The translations under genes and the position numbers were made by a program. Below are positions 19,421 through 31,800 of a stretch of 64,000 nt of DNA, piece by piece. A model generated the notes under the pieces. It was not told where the DNA came from. It did no database searches and saw only the letters and a list, made by a program, of their open reading frames with translations. This DNA comes from Amaranthus tricolor (Eukaryota > Streptophyta > Magnoliopsida > Caryophyllales > Amaranthaceae), in the NCBI RefSeq assembly GCF_026212465.1, contig NC_080051.1:21930082-21994081 (forward strand), read 5' to 3'. Each line of letters opens with the position of its first letter. The stretch's first letter is position 1.

Positions 19421-20370
19421 AATAATAAAAATTGGAAGATGGAAACGAGCTTGTCGAGCTTTACCAAATTAAGGGACCAAAATGGATGTACAACAAGGTC
19501 TCTGGACCTTTTCCTTTTTCTTTTCTAAAGCTTTTCCTATTAATTTGTATGTTCAATCATCATCTGGGAGTTTAGCTATAGGCATAGCAGCAATACCATT
19601 ATTATGGTTTATGGATTCCTGGAAACTTTTGTATTTCTGTGGGGCCAATTCAGATTATTACTTGGATTAATTAGCTTCACACCATATGCATTGCCCTTCC
19701 ATGTCACACTCATGAGTATCTTTAGGACTATATTTATTATACTCCATTTCACCTTATTTTACTTGCAATATTGTCTTTTAGAATTAGTATTCTATATAAT
19801 CAAATGCATAATGTTTATAATATTCTATATAGTAGTTGGAAAAGGTTAATATATATAAAGTGAGAATAAAATAAGAGTAAAATAGTATATTATATAATTA
19901 TTTTTTGTCAAAAAGATAATATCGTAAGTATTGTAAAAATTCAAAAGAGAAAGGTGTTTTAAGTGATTTAAAATGGAGGAAATGAGGAAGTACATATCTA
20001 ACTTTGGTCGAAAAGTTTAACTAACATAACTTCAAGTAGCTTGTTCGTTAAAACGAATGTTAAAGCTAGTCTTCATCCGATAGACTTTTTAACCGGTTAT
20101 CAATCAAATAAATTTTTTCTTTAATTTAAAAATTATTATAGATGAAACTTTACCCTCTCGGATCGTCTTTTATTTTATTTCTCATATTTAAAAATTTATG
20201 TGAGGCCAAAACATTTGTACATGTGGTTTTAAGTTTGATTTCAATACCTATCTTTCTAATTTTTTTTTAGTTTATCAAAATGTAAGTGTCCTCACTTGCA
20301 GGCACGAGAGCTAGCTGGATTCGCCTATATTGAAATGGTGATTGATAATTCCAACCATTTGAGAGGAGGC
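19421..20370. other. Intergenic region
   Basis: Contains an open reading frame of 62 codons at 19482-19670 and one of 81 at 19604-19849, both hydrophobic, with no recognisable domain or splice context. I see no support for a gene. Confidence 0.3.
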
Positions 20371-20373
20371 TTA

Positions 20374-20666
20374 GAGCATCTCATGGTGTGCAAAAAAATT
20401 ATCTCATAAATCTCTCTTTATACTTTTTCTTTTATCTACATCAGTTTTTATGTGAAAAATTTTGAATAAGTGTAAACTTTTTATTTAATATTTAAATAAA
20501 TGTCAGCTTCTTATTTGTTGGGTGAATAAAGTTGTTTTTTAAAAAATTATGGTTGTTAGAGTGTAAAAAAATAATTTGTGAAATTTTTTGGTTTCCCCCT
20601 CCATTGAATCAAATTTTAGAGAAATATACTCCACATGTAGTGTACGTCCCGCAATTGGGAATGCTC
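20374..20666. mobile_element. Tourist-like (PIF/Harbinger) MITE with TTA TSD
   Basis: A 293-bp element starting GAGCATCTCATGG and ending GGGAATGCTC, flanked on both sides by TTA (20371-20373 and 20667-20669). GAGCAT...ATGCTC ends with a TTA duplication are the PIF/Harbinger signature. It lies about 1.1 kb upstream of the BRX-family start codon. Confidence 0.75.
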
Positions 20667-20959
20667 TTAGGCAAGCATAAATTTTCATGCTCAAGTAGTC
20701 ATTGAAGATATAAAAGTTGTTGGTATGTTTATATGTTGTGTGATTTTATTCCATTTCCTTGTGTTATCGTGTATGTTAATATAGTGTGACTCATAAATTG
20801 ATTCGATTGGCCTGTGTTTATTGGCTGTGATAATGTTTGATACGATAGTGATTCCTCTTAGATCATTGACATTGTAACTATTGATTGATTTAATTCCTTA
20901 ATTAATATAAGCTTACCTCTTTTTAAAAAAAAATAATGGAGTAATATATACCATTCTAA

Positions 20960-21225
20960 AATCTAAGGGTTGTATATAAAAATTAATAAATTTTCTTTAT
21001 TATTAATAATTTTAACTTTTAAGAGAATCTAGTGTAGAAATTGAAAACAATCAATATTTTATATAATTATTTTAACTTTTCAAAAAGAACACATACTAAA
21101 ATAATTAAGAATCTTATGTTTTCAAAGTAAAAATATAGCGTATTAAATTAAATTACATAAAAAATACAAGACTTTTTTCATATATAACCCTTTAGGCTTT
21201 ATATATCATTTTCCTTAAAAAAAAA
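20960..21225 (+). repeat. Dispersed AT-rich element in the BRX-family promoter (second copy at 63410-63632)
   Basis: Collinear similarity to 63410-63632 on the same strand. Shared phrases include TAATAATTTTAA, ATAGAAATT/GTAGAAATT, AATATTTTATATA, GTTTTCAAAG and TATATATCATTTTCCTT. Left AAGGGTTGTATATA and right ATATAACCCTTTAGG are mutually inverse, which suggests a small TIR element. It ends just before the leader of the BRX-family gene. Confidence 0.6.
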
Positions 21226-21813
21226 TTCACCCCGAAATCAAAAGAAATTTAATTAATTGATTAATTAATAGTGCCACAACCAAGATATTAGTAGACGTTG
21301 GTACCCAAGTGAGTGCAATTTGTATCAGCAACTTCTCTCAAATCTCCACATTTCACTGAGAGAGTGTGCCAAAACTCTAAACTCTAAAGTGTGGGGAATC
21401 TCAATATCTCAACACCAACTTATTCACACTTCATTCTTCTTTCTTTGACACTACTAATTCACTGCATTTCTCTTCTCTCACTCTTCCTCAATCCCTCCTT
21501 CATTTTTACTCTTAATCATCTTTGTCTACAAACAAACCCAAAAAAACTCATATTTTTCTTCGATCTAAAACTATTATTATAGTATAATCATGATAATACC
21601 ATTCTTATTCTGTCAAATTCATGTCATTAATGTCAGTTTTGAATGAAAGTTGCAATCTTTCTTACTTTTTCTTTCCCTTTAAATCTCAACAATATTGATG
21701 TAGTGATGTGACTAATCCTTAATTGAAACAAACCCATTAATTTTTTTAAAAAAAGTTTGGTTTTTTTTTGTTTTTTTTTCCTGCATTGTTTTGAGTTTAA
21801 ATACAAAACCCAG
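21190..21813 (+). promoter_or_regulatory. Core promoter and 5' leader of the BRX-family gene
   Basis: A TATA-like TTTATATATC at about 21199-21208 is followed by a CT-rich region (CTTCTCTCAAATCTCC, TTTCTCTTCTCTCAC). This is typical of plant transcript leaders. The leader is long and contains small upstream open frames (for example 63 codons from 21391). The transcription start is not determinable by eye. Confidence 0.45.
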
Positions 21814-24800
21814 ATGTTGACTTGTATAGCTTGTTCAAAGCAATTGAATGGTGGATCTTTGAATACTCAACAGCAAAGGGAAGAAGATGATGATGCTGTT
21901 GTTGCTACACCCAGCAAAAAACAACCCATCAAAACCCTTACTACTCAAGTAAGTTGCTATCTTTATAATGTATAAATTAAAAAAAATAGAAAGTACCCAT
22001 TTAAATTGGTAAGAAAGTTAATGATCAGTTTGATTGGTAAATTTGTAATAAATGGCAGATTAAGGGGATGGCATTGAAGGCATCAGGAGCATACAAGAAT
22101 TGTAAGCCTTGTGCAGGAGGGAAGAATGATAATAGGAAGAGTTATGAGGAATCAAATGGAGGGTTTGGATCTTCTGGAAGATTCCATTGTGGGTATCAAA
22201 GAGCAGATTCAACAGCTAAAACTTGGGGAAATGAATTAGATGGAAGGGTTGTGATTAAGGGAGTAGGAATGGGGTTTTCGAGTGGAGAAATGACACCGGT
22301 TTCATTGAGTGGGAGGTCAGAGTCTGTGGTGTTCATGGAAGAAGATGAACCTAAAGAATGGATTGCTCAAGTGGAGCCTGGTGTTCTTATCACTTTTGTT
22401 TCCATGCCTCAAGGTGGTAATGATCTCAAGCGAATTCGCTTTAGGTATAATTTCTACTTGTATTTTCTTTTCTTGGTTTTAGATTGTTTGTTTGTGCTTT
22501 TTGTTTGATTTTGATCTGCATTTGTTTGGATATTTGATGGTTGCTAGCTAAACTATTCGGTATTGTCTGTTTATTTGTTAAATTGAGCTGGACTTCTTGT
22601 TAATACTATTGGTTAACATTATTGGCTAATACTATGTGCTAAACTGTACTTTTCTCTAATATACAAGTTCATTGGTTATCCATAATTTGACCTGTTACTT
22701 TGTAGTTGGACAAGTCACCGGAAATCTTGAGGTTTTGGATCATGTAAATACAAATTTCAACTATTAAGATGTCATTTCATTTGTGGAATATTGAATTGCT
22801 GGATTTTAGGATCAAATTTGGAACTACGTTAAAGGGTAAGTAAAGGATAAAATGATTATGATTATATCAATTAAAGGTTGATGAATCTTGGTGTATCATT
22901 TGAGAGGTATGACTGTTGTTGATGTTTAGTTTTCGTATTACTATATTCCTAAAGTTAACGATGGGCGAAATCCGTGGCTGTTGTTTGATGGCATAAAGAG
23001 GAGACTTGGCTGCACAAAAACTTGAAGAGGTTCCATCCTAAAATCAATTGGTATTAGGAGGAGTAGCAGCCCATCAATTATATATATGTTAGTCAACATT
23101 TCTCCTATTCTTCGATGTGGGATCACACGTGGGTTATTTTTCAACATCTGTAACCCTATATGCTTGACTTATTTTGTGATTTCATGGTGCTCTATACTGT
23201 TTGTTTCTGGTTTCCTAACAAGTGGATGAGACTCTCACTAGTGTCTAGTATTAGTATATTGATTAGAGAATATATGGTCTCATCATGTTTTGTATTCTCT
23301 CAGTTAATAATACCTCTAGTCAGTGGGTTATTAAATAATTATGAGTTGGGATGTGGAAAATGATGCTTAATTTAAACCACAAAACAGGGCATTTGTGGGC
23401 CTTTTTGTCTAAGCTAGTAATTGGTCTTAAACATGTTGTTAAAGTGTTCTCTTGCCTTATTGCATTTTATGTATTGGACTATTTGCTTTTTCCTGCACAC
23501 CCTTTATTCTTGGTTTCCTTTGTCACTTGAATATGCACCTGTTCTAGGGCCTTCTTTATATGCAATCTCATTTTCTACTTTTGAGTTCCTCTTCGAGGGT
23601 CAGACTGTTGGAGGAATATATTCAAGATGCCTAGAGTATACTGTGCTTGGACTATAGAATCGCTGAATTACTCTAAAACTTCTTTTGTTCTTTCCGGTGA
23701 TACATGACTTTGGATTAGATGTAATTTTTAGAGCGTTGATTAGATTAGCGAATTTTCTTGTATTGTACTTGTATGCTCTTTTCAGACTCTTGTTGATAAA
23801 ACATGCACTTGTGAGAATTTCCCCGAGTGATATCGGCTTCTCACTAAATCTTGTCCGATAAGACCGGATATCTTACATTTTGATTCCTAGATTATCTTAT
23901 TATCCACAAGACCACGAACGTTATAGGTGTACTTTATTTTAGCATTATTGCTCTTGTTTACGAGGTTTCATAGTAGTTATCAACCACCCGTCCACCCTAA
24001 AGTCGACAAAATATTTAGCCCAAATATGGTAAGAAGGATGGCGCTTTGTTGATTGTTATGTCCCATTGTTTTATGTTCTATTCATGCTGCTTTTAAAAAA
24101 ATGGTAAGCTTAGACATGACTGATGACTATTGAATGTTTATGCTTCTCAATGAAGTTTTGTTTTCTTATTCGGTCTTTCTCCATGCCAAGTTGATTGTTT
24201 GTTGTTTCAGCCGCGAGCTTTTTAACAAATGGCAAGCGCAACGATGGTGGGCAGAGAACTATGACAAGGTCATGGAACTCTACAATGTTCAGAAATTCAA
24301 TCAACAGGGCGTTCCATCAGGAACCCCTTCTAGATCCGAAGATGAGGTACGAGTGAGACGTCATTACTTGTACCTATTTAAGACGGAATTTTATAAGCCG
24401 AGCATAGGGATGAGATATTTAATAGGAAACATACTAGTAATTGTCAAGGAACTAACTCAACTAAAAGCTTAAGCTGATGGTTGAGGCCTCAGGATAAGTT
24501 ATATACTCTAACTCGTCCCCTCACACGAAAGCCCTTTGGACTAAAAATGTGGATGCATGACAGACTCTTCTTGTACCTAACGCGAAATATTCCACTACGA
24601 AATGAGGGGTGGATGAGATTCGAACATGTGACCTTCCATCACATAGGCTTTTGATACTATGTCAAGGAACCACTCGTCCAAAAGCTTAAGCTGATGGTTG
24701 AGGCCCCAGGATATGTTATATACTCTAAAACTATTGTTCAATGACGATTTACCGCATTGACTAGTTTCGGTTGCTGTAGTTGACCCCATAACGTTGGGAT

Positions 24801-25966
24801 TTAAGCTTTGGCATTGTAGATTTTGATATCCGTTAGTGTTACGACATTTTTGCAGCACTCAAAGCTTGGATCTGCACAGGGCAGTCCTGCAACACCACCT
24901 TTGAGCAAGGAACGTTTGCCTCGAAACTTCCATCGCCCAACTGGGTTAGCATATTCTTCATCAGATTCTATCGATCAGCATGCAGCTCGGCAATACTATG
25001 AATCGTGTGGACTTACTTCAACTCCTAAGCTTTCAAACATTAGTGCTTCAAAAACCGAGACATCATCAATTGATGCCTCTGCTAGGAGCAGCCTGTCGAG
25101 AGAGGTAGATCACTCGGGTGAACTCTCTGCCAGTAATGCCAGCGATGTCGACACTGAATGGGTTGAGCAGGATGAACCTGGGGTATACATTACTATTAGA
25201 GCATTGCCTAATGGCGCTCGTGAGCTTCGGCGTGTCAGATTCAGGTGAGCTTTTACTGATTTTAATGCATTCTATCAACTTCTATGTGTTTGCACCTTTG
25301 CCTTACATTATCAGAGAGTAAAGACCATCAACTCAATGGAACTTTTGAACTAGTATGAAAAACTGATGGATTAGCCTCTATTAGGGGTTTTCAATGGGCC
25401 GGGCTGGGAAGGGTTTACATGGGACCGGCCCGTTTTTATTATTAAAAATTATTATATTTCCCATTGATTAATTAATAATAAATAAATTGTAGATACGTTA
25501 ATAATCCCTATTAGCATTGTCATTTATAATAATTAAATTATCCATCAATTATGCTATTTATAAAGGCCCTTTTCCGACCCTTATTAAGCCTTTTTACGGC
25601 CCATTTCGTTTTTATTATAATAGAGTCCGTTTTCAGTCCGACCCTTACAAAACCCTTCTAAACGGGCCGGATAAGGGCTCAAATTGCGGGCTAGCACATC
25701 AGTTAACTTAGTCTTGTGGAATATAGTGCATTAATTCTGTGGCATCATGATCATAGCCTTGGTTAATTTTCATTGTATCAAGACTTTCGATTTGCTTCAA
25801 TTAAAAAAAAAAAAAAAAGACTTTAGATTTGCTTAATTTGACACGAATTCTAATTCTACGCTTAATTCAATTCCGTTTGTTATGCAGTCGGGAAAGATTT
25901 GGTGAAATGCACGCAAGAGTGTGGTGGGAAGAGAACAAGGCCAGGATCCAGGAACAATACTTGTGA
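21814..25966 (+). CDS. BRXL4: BREVIS RADIX-like protein (BRXL4-like), five exons
   Basis: Exons 21814-21948, 22059-22444, 24211-24346, 24856-25244 and 25888-25966 join in frame through GT-AG introns to 374 residues. The N-terminus MLTCIACSK carries the conserved cysteine-bearing start that is palmitoylated in this family. IKGMALKASGAYK is the conserved second block. BRX domain 1 spans about residues 142-200 (EPKEWIAQVEPGVLITF ... SRELFNKWQAQRWWAEN) and BRX domain 2 residues 318-374 (EWVEQDEPGVYITIRAL ... ending IQEQYL). BRX domains mediate homotypic and partner protein interactions. Members act at the plasma membrane and nucleus in auxin-linked root, vascular, stomatal-polarity or gravitropic growth control. 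The linker ATPPLSKERLPRNFHRPTG and TETSSIDAS favour BRXL4 over BRX itself; the exact orthologue is inferred. Each BRX domain is split by an intron at the same place (R-F-S junction). Introns 3 and 4 contain transposon remnants. Confidence 0.95.
24442..24731 (-). mobile_element. TRIM (miniature LTR retrotransposon) in intron 3 of the BRX-family gene
   Basis: Two direct repeats of about 72 bp (24442-24512 and 24660-24731) share AAAAGCTTAAGCTGATGG and TTATATACTCTAA. Read on the minus strand, the first LTR ends GACA and is followed by AGTATCAAAAGCC, a primer-binding site related to the initiator tRNA-Met type (TGGTATCAGAGCC). The internal part is only about 147 bp and non-coding. The structure fits a TRIM, opposite to the host gene. 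Confidence 0.7.
25378..25710. mobile_element. hAT-like remnant in intron 4 of the BRX-family gene
   Basis: The left part has GGGGTTTTCAATGGGCCGGG and GGGACCGGCCCG; the right part has GGGCCGGATAAGGGCTC and GCGGGCTAGC. Inverted GGCCCG-rich ends around an AT-rich middle resemble the hAT element at 48838-49525. No 8-bp duplication was found, so this is a diverged or truncated copy. Confidence 0.4.
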
Positions 25967-28599
25967 TGTGAGTTGCTCTTTGGCTTGATGGGTTTCAGTT
26001 AGGACTAGATTTTGTATTTCCTTGTAGCTGCACGAGGTTTAATCGACAAAGCAACACAACGACAAATATCGAACACACAGTGATGGCGAATATCGGACAC
26101 ACATACAACAAAAGTTTTCTATTTCTTCACCTTGAGTTTATATATAGAAAACTATATATAGAATTTTAATGTAGTTGGAAGTTTGGTCGGAGTATTACGT
26201 AGGAAGACGTTAATGAACCGAGCTCAGTGGATACATAAGTCGAAAGATTTTTGGCATGAATAGACATGTAAAAATGTGAAGTAGCTCGATTTAGAGTAAC
26301 CAAAACTCGATTTGAGAAATTGTTTGTATACGCTTCCAAATCGTCACTTAAAACCTTCCGTTACTTTTATGCATGTTCCTGAATCATCTTCTTCCATGTC
26401 CATACATTATGAAACAAATTATGAACCTTTAACAAGCTTACAATGCAGCTAAATGTGATATTCTTTTCAGTAGCCTGAATGAACGCTTATTATGAGTTTG
26501 CTGCATTTTTCATTCTAATTTGTTTTTATATTTTTATTTTTGGTCTTAATTTACACTCTCTCTTAAATTCTCATTTAACATTTATGCATTAAATTTATCT
26601 TTTCTGTTTTATATGATGTGGGTAAAATAAGTTGGTTTAGTCACTCTTAACATACGTGTGGACCATTTGTTGAATGAAAGTAAGTTGTATAAAATTAGAT
26701 GACATCGTAGGGTTTTCTCGTAAACTTTACGTTTGCTTTGATTTTGAGGCCTAAAGTGTGTAAAATCAGGATTTTTTTTTTCTAATTGAAGATGTTGTAA
26801 GCAATCATGTTCTTAGAAATAACTACATGTTAATATGTTTATTGAAGTCAGATATGCTTTTTGCAAATGGACATCTCAAAACGGTCTATAAACGTGTTTT
26901 AAGGTTTTAACAAAAGGGTCTTATAAAAAAATAAATATATAGTATATTTTATATATTTTTGATTATTATTAAAATATACTTTCTTATAAAATAATTATTA
27001 TACCGCTTTTAAGGTTTTAATTAAAAAATGACTCAATAGAATAGTGGGGCACAAATGTGCTTATGGGGTTATTTGACTCCACTTATTCTTCCTAACTCTT
27101 AAAAATTTATACAATGTAAAGAAAAACCTATCACATTGAACCTACTTGATACATAGATAACTTCAAGAGGAATCTAGGTGGTTTAATTAGAGGTGCCCAA
27201 TTGATTACTTGAGTGCTTCTCAAATATAATAACTTGGGTTGTTTTAATTTTTATTGTTGAGTACATGTAAGTATCTTGACAATCTGATTTAATTTATACA
27301 GTATGAGTTATTTCAGGTTAAAGTATACTCGATTTCTATTTGTCATGTTAATATAAAACAACTCTATACTGACATATATCAATCAACTTGAATTAGTATA
27401 AATGTTTAATGGACTATAGGCTTTTTGTTTCAGATTTATTATGTTTAGTAGGCAAAAAATACTAATCCTCTCCAACAAATAAATTGTTGGCCCAAATTCA
27501 AATTTAACTTAAGTTATTTAACAATTGAACATAAATCGACTAATTAAATGGTGAACATTACTAATTGCGAAAAGTTCGGTTATTAGACATTGACTAGAAC
27601 TTAATTTTTTGAGCCCACTTAATATAATATCTAGATCTGTCACTAACTCAATATAAACTGGCTAAAAATATAGTGAATTTTGAAAAGAAAAAAAAAAGGT
27701 TTTTATTTTGTTTTAAGATGACTATATGCAAATACTACAAATGATTCATGTTACATCTTTCAATTGCGAGATATTTAGATGTTGTATTGTTATTGTAATA
27801 ATTAAAAAGAAAATACTCGAAAACAATATATTGGGGACTTATCGGTTATCATCCATCTTCATTTAGTGAAATTTTAAGTCTATTTTAACACAGTTTTATA
27901 ATGAAACGGTGAAACATTGAATAAAATATTTTTTGAAAAAAAAATCTTAAAATAAGCTTAGGAACATTTTAATTCTCTAAATAAACATTTCCTGTCTGTG
28001 TCTAAGGTCAGGCCTTGTTCACTATTAAGAAAAAAATTTAGCATGGTTTTGAACAACGAACAAAGGGAATCAAACAAATTGAAGACAATGTCATACCAAA
28101 AAATTTCGTATGTTTGTTTGCTGTTGATAAGAATGAATAAAAATTTGCTTTTTTTGTCTAGTTAAATGTGAAGACATTATCTTCCTTTTGTTTGCTGTTA
28201 GTAACAAAGAATAAAATATTTTGACCTTTTTTGACCAATTTCTATGTTCATTTTTAGTATTAGCAAACAAATACTTGACCTCAACTTTGGCACAAAGATT
28301 ATATCTTGGAAATAAATTTTCCTTAAACTTATTTTGAAAATTTTATTTGATAAAAAACTTATTTTCTTTAAATTTTCATGAAACATTTTCATACAGAATT
28401 TGTTATCGACTGGATATAAGATATAACTTACTAGAGTTAGGTGAAAACAAAAAAAACCTAAACCAAATACTTAGCCCAAATACCTCAATATTAGAACCCA
28501 TTAACCCAAAAGAGGGAACCAACTTCAAAAATGGTGCAAAACAAAAATTTAAATAAAATTAAATGAAAAAGAAAAAGAAAAGAAAAAGACTTCCTAAAA
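25967..28599. other. 3' flank of the BRX-family gene and intergenic DNA
   Basis: The first several hundred bases are probably the 3' UTR; no clear AATAAA signal was picked. The rest is AT-rich. Around 28010-28330 there are phrases (GTTTGTTTGCTGTTGATAAG and TTTTGTTTGCTGTTAGTAAC) repeated about 100 bp apart, possibly a MITE. No gene recognised. Confidence 0.35.
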
Positions 28600-28855
28600 T
28601 TAGTCTTCATGTGGTTGGAAAAACAAATTCAAAACCCTTGAAACTCTTGTTCTCTAGTTTCTCCCCCAAAAAACTTCCATCTCCCTCTTTTTTTCTCTCT
28701 CAGATTTCAACCTTCATTCACGCCTCTAATGCAAACCCTAATTTCTAGCTTCCATATTTCTTTGTCTTAGGGTTTGACTGTTCTTCGTCCTTTCTTACAA
28801 CATTATTTTAGGGATTTTTTTTGCGTTTTTTTTTCTGTTTTAATCTCAAAAAAAG
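28600..28855 (+). promoter_or_regulatory. 5' leader region of the GIP1-like gene
   Basis: CT-rich stretch (TCTCCCCCAAAAAACTTCC, CCCTCTTTTTTTCTCTCTC) immediately upstream of the start codon at 28856, as in many plant leaders. TATA and transcription start cannot be placed reliably. Confidence 0.4.
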
Positions 28856-31800
28856 ATGGTTGCTTTGAAGAGTGAAGGTGGGACTCAAACTTTTACAGCT
28901 AAAGTTAGAGAAATTATTCAATCCATCAAAGAAATTGTGGGTAATCATCCTGATTCTGAAATATACAGTATCCTTCAAGAAAGTAATATGGACCCCAATG
29001 AAACTGCTCAGAAACTCCTTAATCAAGGTAATTTTTTTTAATTTATTTTGTTATTTGGTTTTTATTAATTGTAATTTTGTTTCTGTATTCTGGGTATTTT
29101 TGTGGGATTTTGTTTATTTTGTTGTTAATTGTTTTGAAATGAAAGCCAAATCGCTTCCATTGTTTATGTTAGCTAGCTAACTGGACTGTATAAGTTCGAG
29201 GTAGAGATTTTGCAGTGCATGTAAAAAGGTGCTAGATGTTTCAAAGTAATTGTTACGTTTTAAAATTTTATTTTTATGATTTTTTGTTGTCTTGGATGAT
29301 TGAGAGTCGAGACACTGTATGTGTTTATTAGGAGTATAAAATTGTTTAACTTATACTCCTTTTCACCCTTTGAGTTTGCTACCTTCTCTATAATCCATCT
29401 CACTTGGTTTGATATGGTTTCTTAAAAGGAGATGTCACCTATCACCTTTTTAATTTTCATCTATCATTCACCCAATTTAATACTTTTGAGAGGCTAGTTG
29501 TTGCACTAATCTCAGCAAAGATGCATAAAAGTAGATTGAGATGGTTTGGACTTGTGGAAAGAAAATTCCACCGGCACACCTGCGAGGAAGGTGGAAAACA
29601 CCATGGTTTATGGAAAGAGAAGCCGCGGTAGATTAAAAGACACGGGAGGAGCAAATTTTGATGACACAAGCGAGTTCCACTTTCTTGATGACTTGGTCAG
29701 GGATAGAATTAGTTGGAGACGTCGTATTGTGTCCTTGACTTAGGATAGTCACCAATGTCTACACCTATTTCACATATGCCTTGCTTATTGTTTTGGCCTT
29801 TGCGAGTGCTTTCATATTTCTTTTGTTATGTTATTAGCCTTAATTTTTATCTTGCATTATGACATTGTCTAGTTTTTTTTTTTCTTGTCTTGCTTTACTT
29901 TCTGACGCGGTTTTTTTAAAGCCGATAGACTCTTTGACCACATCCTTTATTATGGGTATGATTTTCCGTCTTTCATTTCTCCCCGACCCTGGTCATAGTT
30001 TTATGAGCGAGATATACCAAGTATGATGATATGATGAATTAAACTACTTCATCTTTGTGCCAAACTTTTAGTAGAAAAACCGATTGGTACAAATGACTAA
30101 CATATAAGAATAGTGATCGAGTTGTTCATCACATATGCATAGGTGAGGCTCAATATGTGAAGGTCACCCTATGTTTCAATTATGGATTAGGCCCAGAGAC
30201 AAATAATTGAGGCAACTTTTGTTGAATCTGAAGTCCTCAGTAAGCGTCTATATTACATTATATTGGGCAATGTGAGGGATTAAATGGTTTTGTAATGTGA
30301 CTTCTGTACGATTGTTATATTGTTTCAATGATTTGAGTTTTAGGCCAGCTGAACTTTTTGAATGATGGAGTGAGCCAACTATCGTATAGTAGCATTTTCT
30401 AGTCAATCGTGGTTTATCCTTAGTTAGGTGAAGCCACAACTTTGTGTTAGAGACATTAAATAACAATTATCAGACTTACAAATATGTATGCAAGTCTTTA
30501 GTTGCATTAGCTTACTTAAATTCTTGGGGGAGGGCAATCGTTGGTGAGCTGCAGTGTGCTAGTATAAAGGTTTGTAGAAGTTGGTTGTTATTTTTGTCAT
30601 TATTAAATCTACAATCAAAAGCATACTAATTCTGATGTTTTTGATCTGTCAGATCCCTTTCACGAAGTGAAGAGGAGACGAGATAAGAAAAAAGAGGTAA
30701 TTTTCTTGTTATACTTAATGTAAGCTTCATTTTGTTTCTATTGTGAATTTACAAAGAAACTATCTGTGTTCTTGTTGCTGCTCCAATGTGTTGCTCGATT
30801 TGATTTTGCTAAACACCAAGCTGCTGACGCAGCTTTGTCGTTGTTGATCCCCAGGTCCACTTCATCTTTCAAACTTCTGAAATATATCACAACTGAGTCA
30901 TATTTAACAAGTAACAACTAATGGTGGTGATACTTGTAATTGGTATCAAGGTTGAGTTATGCAAATATCTCTAACTCTAGCTTGTAATAAATACCAATAT
31001 ATACTTCTACTTTGCAATTTATTCTGCTGTGTGGTGCTGTTAATTCAAGGATTGCAAATATTGTGATATTGTTGGATAGATTCATGTTTTACTGGACAAA
31101 TGTGTCAAAAATCACATTGATGGTTTCTATTTAAGTAGTATCTGTGACTTGATATTTTTGGGATGCTAGTTGATAAACCTTTTCTTTTTCATGTATGATC
31201 ATGCTTTAATTTCAGTCCACAACATTTTTGTTTTCATGACCAATCTGTGGTGTATTCCAGAATGTAGATTACACCAATCACTTTGAGCAGAGGAATCATG
31301 CTGAGAATATAGGTCAAAGGTTGAAACCATATGCTTCTGATCGCAATGTTCGCAGAGGGAGTTACAAAAGGAGTTCTGTACATGGTAATTGAACTTTTGA
31401 AAGACACTTCGTGTTTTCTAGTTTTTTCTCCCTCTTTTCAATTTGTCGTATGTAACCATAATAGGAACAATTATGATTCTATGCTTATAAAAATAGAAAC
31501 AATGATTTTAGTATTTTACTATTATAAAGATCACAATACTGCATTAAATTGTTTCAATGATATGTGTTTCTTTCTGATGGCGGATAACAAATAGAAGTAC
31601 AACAATATGATGCAAACTTGACCAATTTGGTTTTTTATATATAGTTTACATTTATCTCTGAATGATAGTTTCTGTCATCCTGCAAATATGATAAATTTGG
31701 GCATTTGTTCTTAATGGATAATGTTGAAGCTGAAACCTGAGATTCCATATGCTCTACAAGTCGATAACTACCCCTTGTTCTGGTTTCTCCAATCTTTATG

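Noticed and set aside
19482..19849. Two overlapping hydrophobic open frames
   Set aside because: They start and stop without promoter or splice support, and AT-rich DNA readily gives Phe/Ile/Leu-rich frames.
24595..24731. GGTCACATGTTCGAATCTCA-like B-box on the minus strand, suggesting a tRNA gene or SINE
   Set aside because: It lies just inside the primer-binding site of a TRIM with two direct LTRs; there is no A-box or cloverleaf.
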